A stretch of 64,000 nucleotides of DNA from Thauera sp. 28 (GTDB lineage: Bacteria > Pseudomonadota > Gammaproteobacteria > Burkholderiales > Rhodocyclaceae). This document shows, piece after piece, positions 1-8,471 of this stretch (positions are counted from its first letter, which is position 1; the number at the start of each line of letters is the position of its first letter). The stretch is taken from assembly GCF_000310145.2 (NCBI RefSeq), contig NZ_AMXA01000006.1:1-64000 (forward strand), written 5' to 3'. Both the position numbers and the translations under genes were made by a program. The notes beneath the pieces are model-generated. The model was not told the DNA's origin, did no database searches, and worked only from the letters and a program-made list of their open reading frames with translations.

Positions 1-1
1 C

Positions 2-532
2 GCCGCGACCGACGCCGCGCGTGCCCACGTCGCCCAGGCCGAGGCCGGCATCGCCGCCGCCGAGGCGGTGGTCGCCCGCCTGCGCACCGAGATCGACGAC
101 GCCACCCTGCGCGCACCCCGCGACGGCCGCGTGCAGTACCGCGTGGTGCAGCCGGGCGAGGTGGTGGGCGGCGGCGGCAAGGTGGTGAGCCTGATCGACA
201 TCACCGACGTGTACATGAGCTTCTTCCTGCCCGAGATGGCGGCCGGGCGGGTGGCGATGGGCACCGAGGTGCGCATCGTCCTCGACGCGGCACCCCACCT
301 CGTGATCCCGGCCCAGGTGTCCTACGTCGCCAGCGTCGCGCAGTTCACCCCGAAGACGGTGGAGACCCAGAGCGAACGCCAGAAGATGGTGTTCCGCGTC
401 AAGGCGAGAGTCGACCCCGCGCTGCTGCGCCAATACCCTGAACAGGTCAAGACCGGCCTGCCGGGGATGGCGCACGTCCGCCTCGACGACGCCCGCGCCT
501 GGCCCGACGCGCTGCAGGTGAGGCTGCCGTGA
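2..532 (+). CDS. HlyD-family efflux adaptor (3' part)
   Basis: This is the C-terminal 176 residues of a periplasmic membrane-fusion (adaptor) subunit; the start lies outside the window. The visible part begins in an alanine-rich helical hairpin. It then shows the second half of a lipoyl/barrel-sandwich domain (APRDGRV...QPGEVV) and a beta-barrel region ending near the stop. The stop overlaps the GTG start of the next gene (GTGA), so the two are translationally coupled. Followed by an RbbA-like ATPase and an ABC-2 permease, it matches the E. coli order yhiI-rbbA-yhhJ and probably links that inner-membrane exporter to an outer-membrane channel. The substrate is not evident. Confidence 0.85.
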   Translation, partial: AATDAARAHVAQAEAGIAAAEAVVARLRTEIDDATLRAPRDGRVQYRVVQPGEVVGGGGKVVSLIDITDVYMSFFLPEMAAGRVAMGTEVRIVLDAAPHLVIPAQVSYVASVAQFTPKTVETQSERQKMVFRVKARVDPALLRQYPEQVKTGLPGMAHVRLDDARAWPDALQVRLP

Positions 533-3294
533 CCGCGACCGGCAGCGCCGCGCCGGTCGTCCGCCTGCGCGGCGTCGAACATCGTTACGGCGACACCCTC
601 GCTGCCGATGGCGTCGACCTGGACGTCCCGGCCGGTTGCATGGTCGGCTTCATCGGCCCGGACGGCGTGGGCAAATCCACCTGGCTCGGCCTGATCGCCG
701 GCGCCCGCAAGATCCAGGCGGGCCGGGTGGAGGTGCTGGGCGGCGACATGGCACAAGCGCACCACCGCGCCGCCGTCTGCCCGCGCATCGCCTACATGCC
801 GCAGGGCCTGGGCAAGAACCTCTACCCCACCCTGTCGGTGTTCGAGAACATCGACTTCTTCGGTCGTCTGTTCGGGCAGTCGCGTGCCGAGCGCGCAGGC
901 CGCATCAAGGCCCTGCTCGCCGCCACCGGCATGGCCGACTTCGCCGAGCGGCCCGCCAACAAGCTGTCGGGCGGCATGAAGCAGAAGCTCGGCCTGTGCT
1001 GCGCGCTCATCCATGATCCCGACCTGCTCATCCTCGACGAGCCGACGACCGGCGTCGATCCCCTCTCGCGCAGACAGTTCTGGGAACTGATCGACGAGAT
1101 CCGCCAGCAGCGGCCACACATGAGCGTACTGGTGGCCACCGCCTACATGGAAGAGGCCGAGCGCTACGACTGGCTGGTGGCGGTCGACGCGGGGCGCGTG
1201 CTGGCGACCGGTACGCCGCACGCGCTGCGCACGCGCACCGCCACCGACAGCCTGGAGGCAGCCTTTCTCGCCCTGCTGCCGGCCGAGCGCCGCAGCGGGC
1301 ACAGCACGCTGGTGATACCACCGCTGCAGGCCGGCGAGGTGGTCATCGCCGCGCGCGGCCTGCAGATGCGCTTTGGCGACTTCGTCGCCGTCGACGACGT
1401 CAATCTGGAGGTACGCCGCGGCGAGATCTTCGGCTTCCTGGGTTCGAACGGCTGCGGCAAATCGACCACCATGAAGATGCTCACCGGCCTGTTGCCGCCC
1501 GCCCGGGGCGAGGCGCGCCTGCTCGGCGAGGTCCTCGACGCACGCAACATCGACACCCGGCGCCGCGTCGGCTACATGTCCCAGGCCTTCTCGCTGTATG
1601 GCGAACTGTCGGTACGACGCAACCTGGCCCTGCACGCCCGCCTGTTCGACCTGCCGCCGGCCGAGGGCGAGGCCCGCATCGCAGAACTGGCAGAGCGCTT
1701 CGAGCTCGGCCCGGTCATGGACATGCTGCCCGACACCCTGCCGCTCGGTATCCGCCAGCGCCTGCAGTTGGCCGTCGCCGTGCTCCACCGCCCCGACGTG
1801 CTGATCCTCGACGAGCCTACCTCGGGCGTCGACCCGGTGGCGCGCGACCGCTTCTGGGCGCTGATCATCGACCTCTCGCGCAAGGACGGCGTGACGGTCT
1901 TCATCACCACCCACTTCATGAACGAGGCCCAGCGCTGCGACCGCATCTCGCTGATGCACGCCGGGCGCATTCTGGCGAGCGACGCCCCCGCTGCGCTGGT
2001 GGCGCAACGCGGCGCCGACAACCTCGAAGATGCCTTCGTCGCCTACCTGGCCGAAGCCAGCGGCGTGCAGCTGCGCGCCCCGGCTGCGGCCGGCCATGCA
2101 CACGACGTACCTGAAGCCGACGTACCCGAGGCCGACGCCCCTGCAGCGGCGCCAATACCCCAGGCTGCGCGCTTCAGCCTCGCCCGCCTGCTCAGCTTCA
2201 GCGCACGCGAGGCGACCGAGCTGCAGCGCGACCCCTTCCGCCTGACACTGGCCCTGCTCGGCACCGTGCTGCTCATGCTGGTGATGGGCTTCGGCATCAG
2301 CATGGACGTGGAGCGGCTCAACTACGCCGTGCTCGACCACGACCGCAGCGTAGCGAGCGAGCGCTATACCCTCAACATCGCCGGCTCGCGCTACTTCAGC
2401 GAACAGGCGCCGCTGCAAAGCCACGCCGACATCGACCGCCGCATGCGCGCGGGCGAGCTTGCCATGGCGCTGGAGATCCCGCCCGGCTTCGGCCGCGACC
2501 TCGATCGCGGCCAGGCGCCGCAGATCGGATTGTGGCTGGACGGCTCGATGCCGATGCGGGCCGAGGTTGCGCGCGCCTACGTCGTCGGCCTGCACACCCA
2601 GACCCTGAGCGAAGCGGTAAGCGCCGCCACCGGTACGCCGCCCACCCCGCTTGCCGACATCGCGGTGCGCTACCGCTACAACCCGGACATGCTGAGCGTG
2701 ATCGCCATCGTGCCGGCGGTCATCCCGCTGCTGCTGGTGTTCATCCCCTCCATGCTGACCGCGCTGGGCGTCGTGCGCGAGAAGGAGCTCGGCTCCATCC
2801 TCAACGTCTACACCACCCCGGTGACCAAGCTCGAGTTCCTGCTCGGCAAGCAGCTGCCCTATATCGCGCTGTCCATGTTCAACTTCGCGCTGCTGTTCGC
2901 GATCGCGGTGACCGTATTCGACGTGCCGTTCAAGGGCAGCCTGGCGACGATCGTGCTCGGCGCGCTGCTCTATGTCACCGCGACGACCGGCCTCGGCCTG
3001 CTCATGTCCACCCTCACCGACAGCCAGGTGGCCGCCATGGCCGGAACCTCGATCGGCACCCTGCTGCCGGCGATCCAGTTCTCCGGCATGCTCGACCCCG
3101 TGTCCTCGCTCGAAGGCGGCGGCGCCTTCATCGGCGCCATCTATCCCACCAGCCACTTCCTCAACATCAGCCGCGGCACCTTCGCCAAGGCGCTCGAATT
3201 CGGCGACCTGTGGGCGGCCTTCCTGCCCTTGCTGATCGCCGTTCCGGTGCTCACGCTCGGCGCGGTGCTGCTGTTGCGCAAGCAGGCACGCTAG
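529..3294 (+). CDS. rbbA: RbbA-like ABC transporter: two ATPase domains fused to an ABC-2 permease
   Basis: A 921-residue protein with two ABC ATPase domains and a C-terminal ABC-2 membrane domain, the architecture of E. coli RbbA (ribosome-associated ATPase/putative permease). Domain 1 has Walker [10 protein letters not shown] near residue 43, signature LSGGM and Walker [11 protein letters not shown]. Domain 2 has Walker [10 protein letters not shown] near residue 305 and Walker [11 protein letters not shown], but its signature reads LPLGIRQ rather than LSGGQ. A first membrane helix near residue 575 precedes a large external loop, with about five more helices from about residue 720. It starts with GTG overlapping the upstream adaptor stop and is followed after 11 bases by a second permease. 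Export is the likely role; ribosome association is known only for the E. coli homologue. Confidence 0.85.
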   Translation: MTATGSAAPVVRLRGVEHRYGDTLAADGVDLDVPAGCMVGFIGPDGVGKSTWLGLIAGARKIQAGRVEVLGGDMAQAHHRAAVCPRIAYMPQGLGKNLYPTLSVFENIDFFGRLFGQSRAERAGRIKALLAATGMADFAERPANKLSGGMKQKLGLCCALIHDPDLLILDEPTTGVDPLSRRQFWELIDEIRQQRPHMSVLVATAYMEEAERYDWLVAVDAGRVLATGTPHALRTRTATDSLEAAFLALLPAERRSGHSTLVIPPLQAGEVVIAARGLQMRFGDFVAVDDVNLEVRRGEIFGFLGSNGCGKSTTMKMLTGLLPPARGEARLLGEVLDARNIDTRRRVGYMSQAFSLYGELSVRRNLALHARLFDLPPAEGEARIAELAERFELGPVMDMLPDTLPLGIRQRLQLAVAVLHRPDVLILDEPTSGVDPVARDRFWALIIDLSRKDGVTVFITTHFMNEAQRCDRISLMHAGRILASDAPAALVAQRGADNLEDAFVAYLAEASGVQLRAPAAAGHAHDVPEADVPEADAPAAAPIPQAARFSLARLLSFSAREATELQRDPFRLTLALLGTVLLMLVMGFGISMDVERLNYAVLDHDRSVASERYTLNIAGSRYFSEQAPLQSHADIDRRMRAGELAMALEIPPGFGRDLDRGQAPQIGLWLDGSMPMRAEVARAYVVGLHTQTLSEAVSAATGTPPTPLADIAVRYRYNPDMLSVIAIVPAVIPLLLVFIPSMLTALGVVREKELGSILNVYTTPVTKLEFLLGKQLPYIALSMFNFALLFAIAVTVFDVPFKGSLATIVLGALLYVTATTGLGLLMSTLTDSQVAAMAGTSIGTLLPAIQFSGMLDPVSSLEGGGAFIGAIYPTSHFLNISRGTFAKALEFGDLWAAFLPLLIAVPVLTLGAVLLLRKQAR

Positions 3295-3305
3295 GGGGAC
3301 CGCCG

Positions 3306-4487
3306 ATGAACGACCACAACACGCATGCCGCTGCGCACGCCCCCGCCCGCAGGCGCGGGCGCCGCCTGGTCCACAACACCTGGCACCTCGGCATCAAGGA
3401 GTTCCACAGCTTGCTCGGCGACTGGACGATGCTGTTCCTCATCGTCTTCATGTTCTCGGTCTCGGTGTACGCCGATGCGCGCGCCAAGCCGGAAAGCCTG
3501 CACCGCGCCGCAATCGCCGTTGTCGACGAGGACCGCTCGCAGCTGTCGACACGCATCGTCGCCGCGCTGCAGCCGCCGCAGTTCATCGCGCCGGATCTGA
3601 TCGAGCTGGGCGAGATGGACAAGGGCATGGACGCCGGCCGCCACACCTTCGTGCTCGACATCCCGCCCAACTTCCAGCGCGACGTCCTCGCAGGACGTGC
3701 GCCAGCCCTCCAGCTCAATGTGGACGCCACCCGCCAGAGCCAGGCACAGACCGGCACCGGCTATATCCAGAGCATCGTCAACGACGAGATCCGTGCCTTC
3801 GTGCTGCGCTACCGTACGGCCGCTCCGCAGCCGGTCGAGCTCGTGCCGCGCGCACTGTTCAATCCCAACCTCAGCCAGAGCTGGTTCGCCGCGGTCACCT
3901 CGATCATCAACAACATCACCCTGCTCGGCATCCTCCTCACCGGCGCCGCCCTGATCCGCGAGCGCGAACACGGCACCATCGAACACCTGCTGGTGATGCC
4001 GGTCACGCCACTCGAGATCATGCTCTCCAAGGTCTGGGCGATGGGCGCGGTGGTGCTGCTCGCGTCCGCGCTGTCGCTGCAGATCGTCGTCAAGGGTGTG
4101 CTCGGGGTGGCCGTGCCCGGGTCGGCGCTGCTGTTCGCCTTCGGCACCCTGCTCTATCTGTTCGCAGCGACCTCCATCGGCATCTTCATGGGTACGCTGG
4201 CACGCAACATGCCCCAGTTCGGGCTGATGGCGATCCTGGTGCTGCTGCCGCTGCAGATCCTGTCGGGCGCGCTCACGCCACGCGAAAGCATGCCCGAGCT
4301 CGTCAGCACGCTGATGGCCTTCACCCCCACGACCCACTACGTCAGCCTCGCCCAGGGTGTGCTCTTCCGCGGCGCCGGGCTCGACGTGGTGTGGCCGCAG
4401 TTCCTGATGGTCGCGCTCATCGGCGGCTTCTTCTTCACCCTCGCCCACACCCGCCTGCGCCACACCATCGGCAAGATGCAAGGCTGA
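3306..4487 (+). CDS. yhhJ: ABC-2 type permease (YhhJ-like)
   Basis: A 393-residue inner-membrane permease with one N-terminal helix (MLFLIVFMFSVSVYAD), a large periplasmic domain, and a cluster of five helices in the C-terminal half carrying the ABC-2 pattern LIREREHGTIEHLLVMPVTP. The ATG was chosen because AGGGGGACC lies just upstream of it; the longer open frame to the left is only antisense-like extension into the preceding gene. It is the third gene of the HlyD-RbbA-YhhJ trio and probably forms the second half of the membrane pore used with the fused permease. The substrate is unknown. Confidence 0.85.
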   Translation: MNDHNTHAAAHAPARRRGRRLVHNTWHLGIKEFHSLLGDWTMLFLIVFMFSVSVYADARAKPESLHRAAIAVVDEDRSQLSTRIVAALQPPQFIAPDLIELGEMDKGMDAGRHTFVLDIPPNFQRDVLAGRAPALQLNVDATRQSQAQTGTGYIQSIVNDEIRAFVLRYRTAAPQPVELVPRALFNPNLSQSWFAAVTSIINNITLLGILLTGAALIREREHGTIEHLLVMPVTPLEIMLSKVWAMGAVVLLASALSLQIVVKGVLGVAVPGSALLFAFGTLLYLFAATSIGIFMGTLARNMPQFGLMAILVLLPLQILSGALTPRESMPELVSTLMAFTPTTHYVSLAQGVLFRGAGLDVVWPQFLMVALIGGFFFTLAHTRLRHTIGKMQG

Positions 4488-4502
4488 CCCCCCGCCCACG
4501 CT

Positions 4503-4587
4503 GTAGGAGCGGCGCCAGCCGCGAGGGGTCGAAGGCGATGGCGCCGGGATGAGCCGATGAAAAGCTCGCGGCTGGCGCCGCTCCTAC
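4503..4587. repeat. Palindromic intergenic repeat, copy 1
   Basis: An 85-base REP/BIME-like element. Its outer 22-base arms are perfect inverted repeats: the left arm begins GTAGGAGCGGCGCCAGCC and the right arm ends GGCTGGCGCCGCTCCTAC. They enclose a conserved 41-base core. Copy 2 starts 111 bases downstream in the same orientation. Confidence 0.85.
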
Positions 4588-4613
4588 GCAGCCCCCCGCG
4601 CCGCCGCCCTCCC

Positions 4614-4698
4614 GTAGGAGCGGCGCGAGCCGCGAGGGGTCGAAGGCGACGGCGCCGGGATGAGCCGACGAAAAGCTCGCGGCTGGCGCCGCGCCTAC
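4614..4698. repeat. Palindromic intergenic repeat, copy 2
   Basis: Same length (85 bases) and orientation as copy 1, differing at only a few positions (GGCGCGAGCC in the left arm, GCGCCTAC at the right end, and two core substitutions). The two tandem copies could form a larger cruciform or act as a transcription attenuator after yhhJ. Confidence 0.85.
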
Positions 4699-4789
4699 CC
4701 GGAACCCCGCGCTGCAGCCCCCGATGTGCGATTCGCTGGTATTTTGTCGGCTTCGCGCCCACCGGCGCCCGCTCGCTGACCGCACCTTC

Positions 4790-6031
4790 ATGCCCCGCCT
4801 GCCCCTTGACGCTTCCAACCTGCCCCTGCTGCTGCTCTATGGGCTGATGCTGCCGGTCACGGCCATGGTGCCGGTGCTGCCCGACTTCACCGCTCAACGT
4901 TTTCCCGGCCTGGGCCAGTTTGCCAGCCACCTGTTCATGTCGATCAACATGATCGGCGCCCTGATCGGCGCGCCGATCGCAGGTCTGCTGTCGGACCGCC
5001 TCGGCCGTCGCAAGGCGCTCGCGGTGCTGGCGCTGCTGCTCAACGGCGCCACCCTGCTCGGCATCGCCTGGGCCTACGCACGTGCGGAGAGCTACGGGCT
5101 GCTGCTCGGTCTGCGCTTCGTGGAGGGCTTCGCGCACATGTCGGCGCTGTCGCTGCTGATGGCCTTGGGCGCCGACAGCGCCGGCAAGGCGGGGCTGGGG
5201 GCGCGCATGGGCGCGGTCGGGGCCTCGATCAGCCTCGGTGTGGCCAGCGGCGCGCCGCTGGGCGGCTTCGTCGGCGGCATCAACCCACTGTGGGTGCCGA
5301 TCGGCGGCGGCGTATTGTCGATCCTGCTCGCCGTCGCCGGCTTCATGTACCTGCGCGACGCGGACGCGACGCGGCAGCGCCCGCGCCTGGCCATGGCCGA
5401 GATCGTGCATACCCTGCGCAGCCGGCAACAGTTGCTGGTGCCACTGGCGTTCTCGTTTGCCGACCGCCTGACGGTGGGCTTCATCGTGTCTACGCTGTCG
5501 CTCTATCTCGGCCTGGTCATCGGTTTCGATGCACGCCAGATCGGCCTGGCGATGGCGGCCTTCCTGGTGCCGTTCTCGCTGCTCACCTATCCGGCCGGAC
5601 ACCTGTCGCGGCATTGGAACCCGCTGGCGATGATGGTGAGCGGCAGCGTGCTGTATGGCATCTTCCTGGCCGTGCTCGGCTTCCTGCCAGGGGAGTCGAT
5701 CATGACCGCGATGGCCGTCGGCGGCGTGATCGCGGCGCTGATGTACGCGCCCTCGCTCGTGCTCGCAGCGCAGTATGGCGGCGAGGACTGCCGCGCGAGC
5801 GCGCTCGCCGCCTTCAACATGGCGGGCTCTCTCGGCTTCGCCGCCGGCCCGCTGCTGAGCAGCGCCCTGCTGGCCGTGTTCGGGTTGGTCCTGGCTGCGC
5901 CCTACCCTGCCGTTTTCGTCTGCATCGGCGCCATCGAAGTCGTGCTCGCCGTGGTCGTGCTGGTCATGGTGCGCCGCGGCCGGCTGGCTGCAGAAGGAGG
6001 CCAGACAAGCATCGAAGGGCGCACCCAATGA
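4790..6031 (+). CDS. MFS transporter (drug/metabolite exporter type)
   Basis: A 413-residue major facilitator with about 12 predicted hydrophobic helices. The loop between helices 2 and 3 has the MFS motif A pattern GLLSDRLGRRKAL, and the proline/glycine-rich helix 5 (GVASGAPLGGFVGG) resembles the antiporter motif of drug/H+ exporters. I chose the ATG giving MPRLPLDASN because the first helix begins soon after it; an ATG 22 codons upstream is possible. The stop overlaps the start of a small membrane protein (ATGA). The substrate cannot be read from sequence. Confidence 0.8.
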   Translation: MPRLPLDASNLPLLLLYGLMLPVTAMVPVLPDFTAQRFPGLGQFASHLFMSINMIGALIGAPIAGLLSDRLGRRKALAVLALLLNGATLLGIAWAYARAESYGLLLGLRFVEGFAHMSALSLLMALGADSAGKAGLGARMGAVGASISLGVASGAPLGGFVGGINPLWVPIGGGVLSILLAVAGFMYLRDADATRQRPRLAMAEIVHTLRSRQQLLVPLAFSFADRLTVGFIVSTLSLYLGLVIGFDARQIGLAMAAFLVPFSLLTYPAGHLSRHWNPLAMMVSGSVLYGIFLAVLGFLPGESIMTAMAVGGVIAALMYAPSLVLAAQYGGEDCRASALAAFNMAGSLGFAAGPLLSSALLAVFGLVLAAPYPAVFVCIGAIEVVLAVVVLVMVRRGRLAAEGGQTSIEGRTQ

Positions 6032-6297
6032 GCAGGGCTGGCGCCCATTACAGGCTGTCGCGGCTGTATCGCCCGCGCGACGGCCGCTTCTGGCTGATGA
6101 TCGTCCTCAACCTGCTGTCGGCCGTGCTGGCCTGGGTCCTGCGAACCTATCCGCTGGTGCCGCTGGCGATGGCAGTGATCGCCCTGTTCGCGCTCGGCAA
6201 CGCCCTGCTCGGCATGCGCGTGATGATCGATCTGATGCGCGCGCCCCCGGGCGAATCACCATGCACGGACGAGCTCGACAAGGACGCGCGCAACTGA
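6028..6297 (+). CDS. Small two-helix membrane protein
   Basis: An 89-residue protein of unknown function with two hydrophobic segments (about residues 22-39 and 43-61), a basic N-terminus and a polar, acidic tail. Its ATG overlaps the MFS stop by four bases, so it is translated with the transporter and may be an accessory subunit. No recognised domain. It faces the convergent phosphoesterase gene, 10 bases away. Confidence 0.65.
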   Translation: MSRAGAHYRLSRLYRPRDGRFWLMIVLNLLSAVLAWVLRTYPLVPLAMAVIALFALGNALLGMRVMIDLMRAPPGESPCTDELDKDARN

Positions 6298-6307
6298 GGC
6301 ACGCGGC

Positions 6308-7171
6308 TCAGATGTCGGGCGTGAGGTAGATCCGCTCGGGCTGTGCGATCGGCTTCGGCGCAGGCCGGGCCGCCGGCCTGGACTCTGGCAGCGGGCGGGC
6401 CTCGAGAAGTACCGGCGCCTGCTCGCCGTCACCGCGGGTGACGCCCCAATTCACGACCTCGAGGCGGCCGTCGTAGTGCTCGACCACCGCGCTGCAGGTG
6501 TCGACCCAGTCGCCACAGTTGAGGTAGCGGATCTTGCCGATGCGGCGGTCGGCGGGCCAGTGGATGTGGCCGCACACCACACCGTCCACACCGCGTTGTT
6601 GCGCCGCATGGGCGACGGCATCCTCGAAGTCGAAGATGAAGCTCACCGCCTTCTTCACCTTCTGCTTGGCGTAGCCGGCAAGCGACCAGTAGCCCGGCCG
6701 GCGCAGCAGGCGCCGCGCCTTCGACAACAGCAGGTTGAGCCGGACCAGCGTGTTGTAGCCGACGTCGCCCAGTACCGCGACCCAGCGATGGTGGCGCGTC
6801 ACCTGGTCGTACTCGTCGCCATGCACGAGCCAGTAGCGGCGTCCGTCCAGGGTCTCGTGGATCCACTCGGTTTCGACGCGGATGTCGCCGAAGGCGACGC
6901 CGGCGTATTCCCGCAGGGCTTCATCGTGGTTGCCCGGGATGAAGAAGACCTTGCAGCCGTGGCGCGCCCGGCGCAGCACCTTCTGCACCACGGTGTTGTG
7001 TGCCGGCGCCCATTGCACGCTGCGGTTCATCGCCCAGAAATCGACGATGTCGCCGATCAGGTAGAGATATTCGGACTCATGCTCCTTAAGGAAGGCAAGC
7101 AGGCTGTCGGCCTGGCAGGCCCGCGTGCCGAGGTGGACGTCCGATATGAAGATGGTGCGTACGCGCTTCAT
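6308..7171 (-). CDS. UDP-2,3-diacylglucosamine diphosphatase-like metallophosphoesterase
   Basis: A 287-residue calcineurin-like phosphoesterase of the LpxH/YbbF-like group. Metal-binding motifs are visible in order: FISDVHLG (D-x-H), LIGDIVDFW (GD), FIPGNHDEA (GNHD), WLVHGDEYD and CGHIHWP (GHxH). The C-terminal 50 residues are Pro/Arg-rich and not part of the catalytic fold. The ATG at 7171 was preferred because a long upstream extension reads through the preceding glycosyltransferase gene; the two genes overlap as ATGA. LpxH makes lipid X in lipid A synthesis, but this clade often sits beside glycosyltransferases and may act on another glycolipid. True LpxH function is not certain. Confidence 0.8.
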   Translation of the reverse strand: MKRVRTIFISDVHLGTRACQADSLLAFLKEHESEYLYLIGDIVDFWAMNRSVQWAPAHNTVVQKVLRRARHGCKVFFIPGNHDEALREYAGVAFGDIRVETEWIHETLDGRRYWLVHGDEYDQVTRHHRWVAVLGDVGYNTLVRLNLLLSKARRLLRRPGYWSLAGYAKQKVKKAVSFIFDFEDAVAHAAQQRGVDGVVCGHIHWPADRRIGKIRYLNCGDWVDTCSAVVEHYDGRLEVVNWGVTRGDGEQAPVLLEARPLPESRPAARPAPKPIAQPERIYLTPDI

Positions 7172-8403
7172 CAGCCTTGTACCTCCCGTGCTCGCAGATC
7201 CGTTGCAGGCACTTTGGCCCGCCTGTGCCCTTCCCACGCCCGCAGCAGCGCCGCGGAAAAGTGGTCGTTGACCGCCTCCCAGTCGATACCGATCGCGGTC
7301 TGGCGGGCCTGCACGCCCAGCTCGGCGCGCAGGGTGTCGGCCAGCGCGAGTTGCAGCGCGCGCTCGACGAAGCCCTGCTCGTCGCCGCAGCGCACCACGG
7401 CGCCGTTGCCCAGGTCGGCAATGACTTCGGCGGCTGCCGCATAGTCGTAGGCCAGCACGCACAGGCCGCTGGCCATGGCCTCGAGGGTGACGTTGCCGAA
7501 GGTCTCGGTCAGGCTGGGGAACAGGAACAGGTCGCCGGAGGCGTAATGGGCGGCGAGATCCTCGCCGTGGCGCATGCCCGCCTGCACCACGTCGGGGTGC
7601 TCGCGTGCGATGCCCGCCCGCATCGGGCCGTCGCCGACCAGCACCATGCGGGCGTCCGGCCGCTGCTGGCGGATCGCAGCGAACGCGCGCAAGGCGAGGC
7701 CGAGGTTCTTCTCCGCGGCGATCCGGCCGACGCAGACCACCGCCAGTGCATCGGGCCCCACGCCCCACTGCCGGCGCAAGTCCGCGCTGCGGCGCGCGGG
7801 TGAGTACAGGCGCGTATCGACCCCGCGCGAGATCACCTCCACACGCTCATAGCCCTGGTCGCCCAGGTTGCGCGCCAGCGCAGCGGTAGGTACGTAGGTG
7901 GCGGCGGTGCGGTTATGGAAGCGGCGCAGGTAGGCGGCCACCGGCTGGCGCAGCCAGCCCACGCCGTAATGCGTGCTGTAGTGGTCGAAGTTGGTGTGGA
8001 AGTCCGAGGTCACCGGCAGACGCAGCTTGTTGGCGGCGGTAACGGCGGTCCACCCCAGCGGCCCTTCGGTTGCCACGTGCACCAGGTCGGGGCGCTGGCG
8101 CGACCACTCGCGCACCAGGCGCGAGCGCGCCGGCAGGCCGAGCTTGAGGCCGTCGTAGCGCGGCAGGCGCAGGCCACGCGACAGCACCTCCTGCAGCCCG
8201 CCAGTCGACATCGCCGTATCGGCCGGCGTCTGCCGCGGGCGCACCAGCTGCACGCTGTGGCCGCGGGCGATGAGCCCGTCGACCATGCGTTTCAGGGTCA
8301 TCGCCACGCCGTTCACCTCGGGCGGCCAGGTCTCGGTGACGAGGGCCACGCGCAGCCGGGGCGACTGGCAGAGCTCTTCGGTCGTGAAGTCGAGCGTTCT
8401 CAT
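7171..8403 (-). CDS. Glycosyltransferase family 4-like protein
   Basis: A 410-residue GT-B glycosyltransferase. The N-terminal Rossmann half begins RVALVTETWPPEVNGVA and carries SDFHTNFDHYS; the C-terminal half has VVCVGRIAAEKNLGLAL, the nucleotide-sugar site LFLFPSLTETFGNVTLEAMA and conserved acidic residues. It resembles alpha-mannosyl/glucosyltransferases acting on diacylglycerol or lipid acceptors. Translationally coupled to the downstream phosphoesterase, so the pair probably builds or trims an envelope glycolipid. Start: ATG at 8403 (MRTLDFT); an ATG eight codons upstream is possible and neither has a strong ribosome site. Confidence 0.8.
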   Translation of the reverse strand: MRTLDFTTEELCQSPRLRVALVTETWPPEVNGVAMTLKRMVDGLIARGHSVQLVRPRQTPADTAMSTGGLQEVLSRGLRLPRYDGLKLGLPARSRLVREWSRQRPDLVHVATEGPLGWTAVTAANKLRLPVTSDFHTNFDHYSTHYGVGWLRQPVAAYLRRFHNRTAATYVPTAALARNLGDQGYERVEVISRGVDTRLYSPARRSADLRRQWGVGPDALAVVCVGRIAAEKNLGLALRAFAAIRQQRPDARMVLVGDGPMRAGIAREHPDVVQAGMRHGEDLAAHYASGDLFLFPSLTETFGNVTLEAMASGLCVLAYDYAAAAEVIADLGNGAVVRCGDEQGFVERALQLALADTLRAELGVQARQTAIGIDWEAVNDHFSAALLRAWEGHRRAKVPATDLRAREVQG

Positions 8404-8471
8404 GGCACCGCAGCATAGGCGGCGCACAAGTCAGCACGGTTAAGCGTGCATTGCCGGATGATGACGACGGA

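Larger units (their letters stand above)
4488..4789. other. Intergenic region holding two palindromic repeats
   Basis: This stretch between yhhJ and the MFS gene has no convincing gene. It is filled mainly by two near-identical 85-base elements (listed separately), followed by about 90 bases with no clear promoter. An upstream in-frame ATG at 4724 would extend the MFS protein by 22 residues, but that extension has no membrane or signal character. Confidence 0.7.

Noticed and set aside
322-3156. 944-codon open frame on the minus strand opposite the RbbA-like gene
   Set aside because: Composition is low-complexity His/Arg/Gln/Gly, typical of antisense frames in GC-rich DNA; the plus strand has full ABC motifs.
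4503-4698. Possible CRISPR array
   Set aside because: Only two units, each itself a long palindrome with conserved core; no variable spacers or cas genes.
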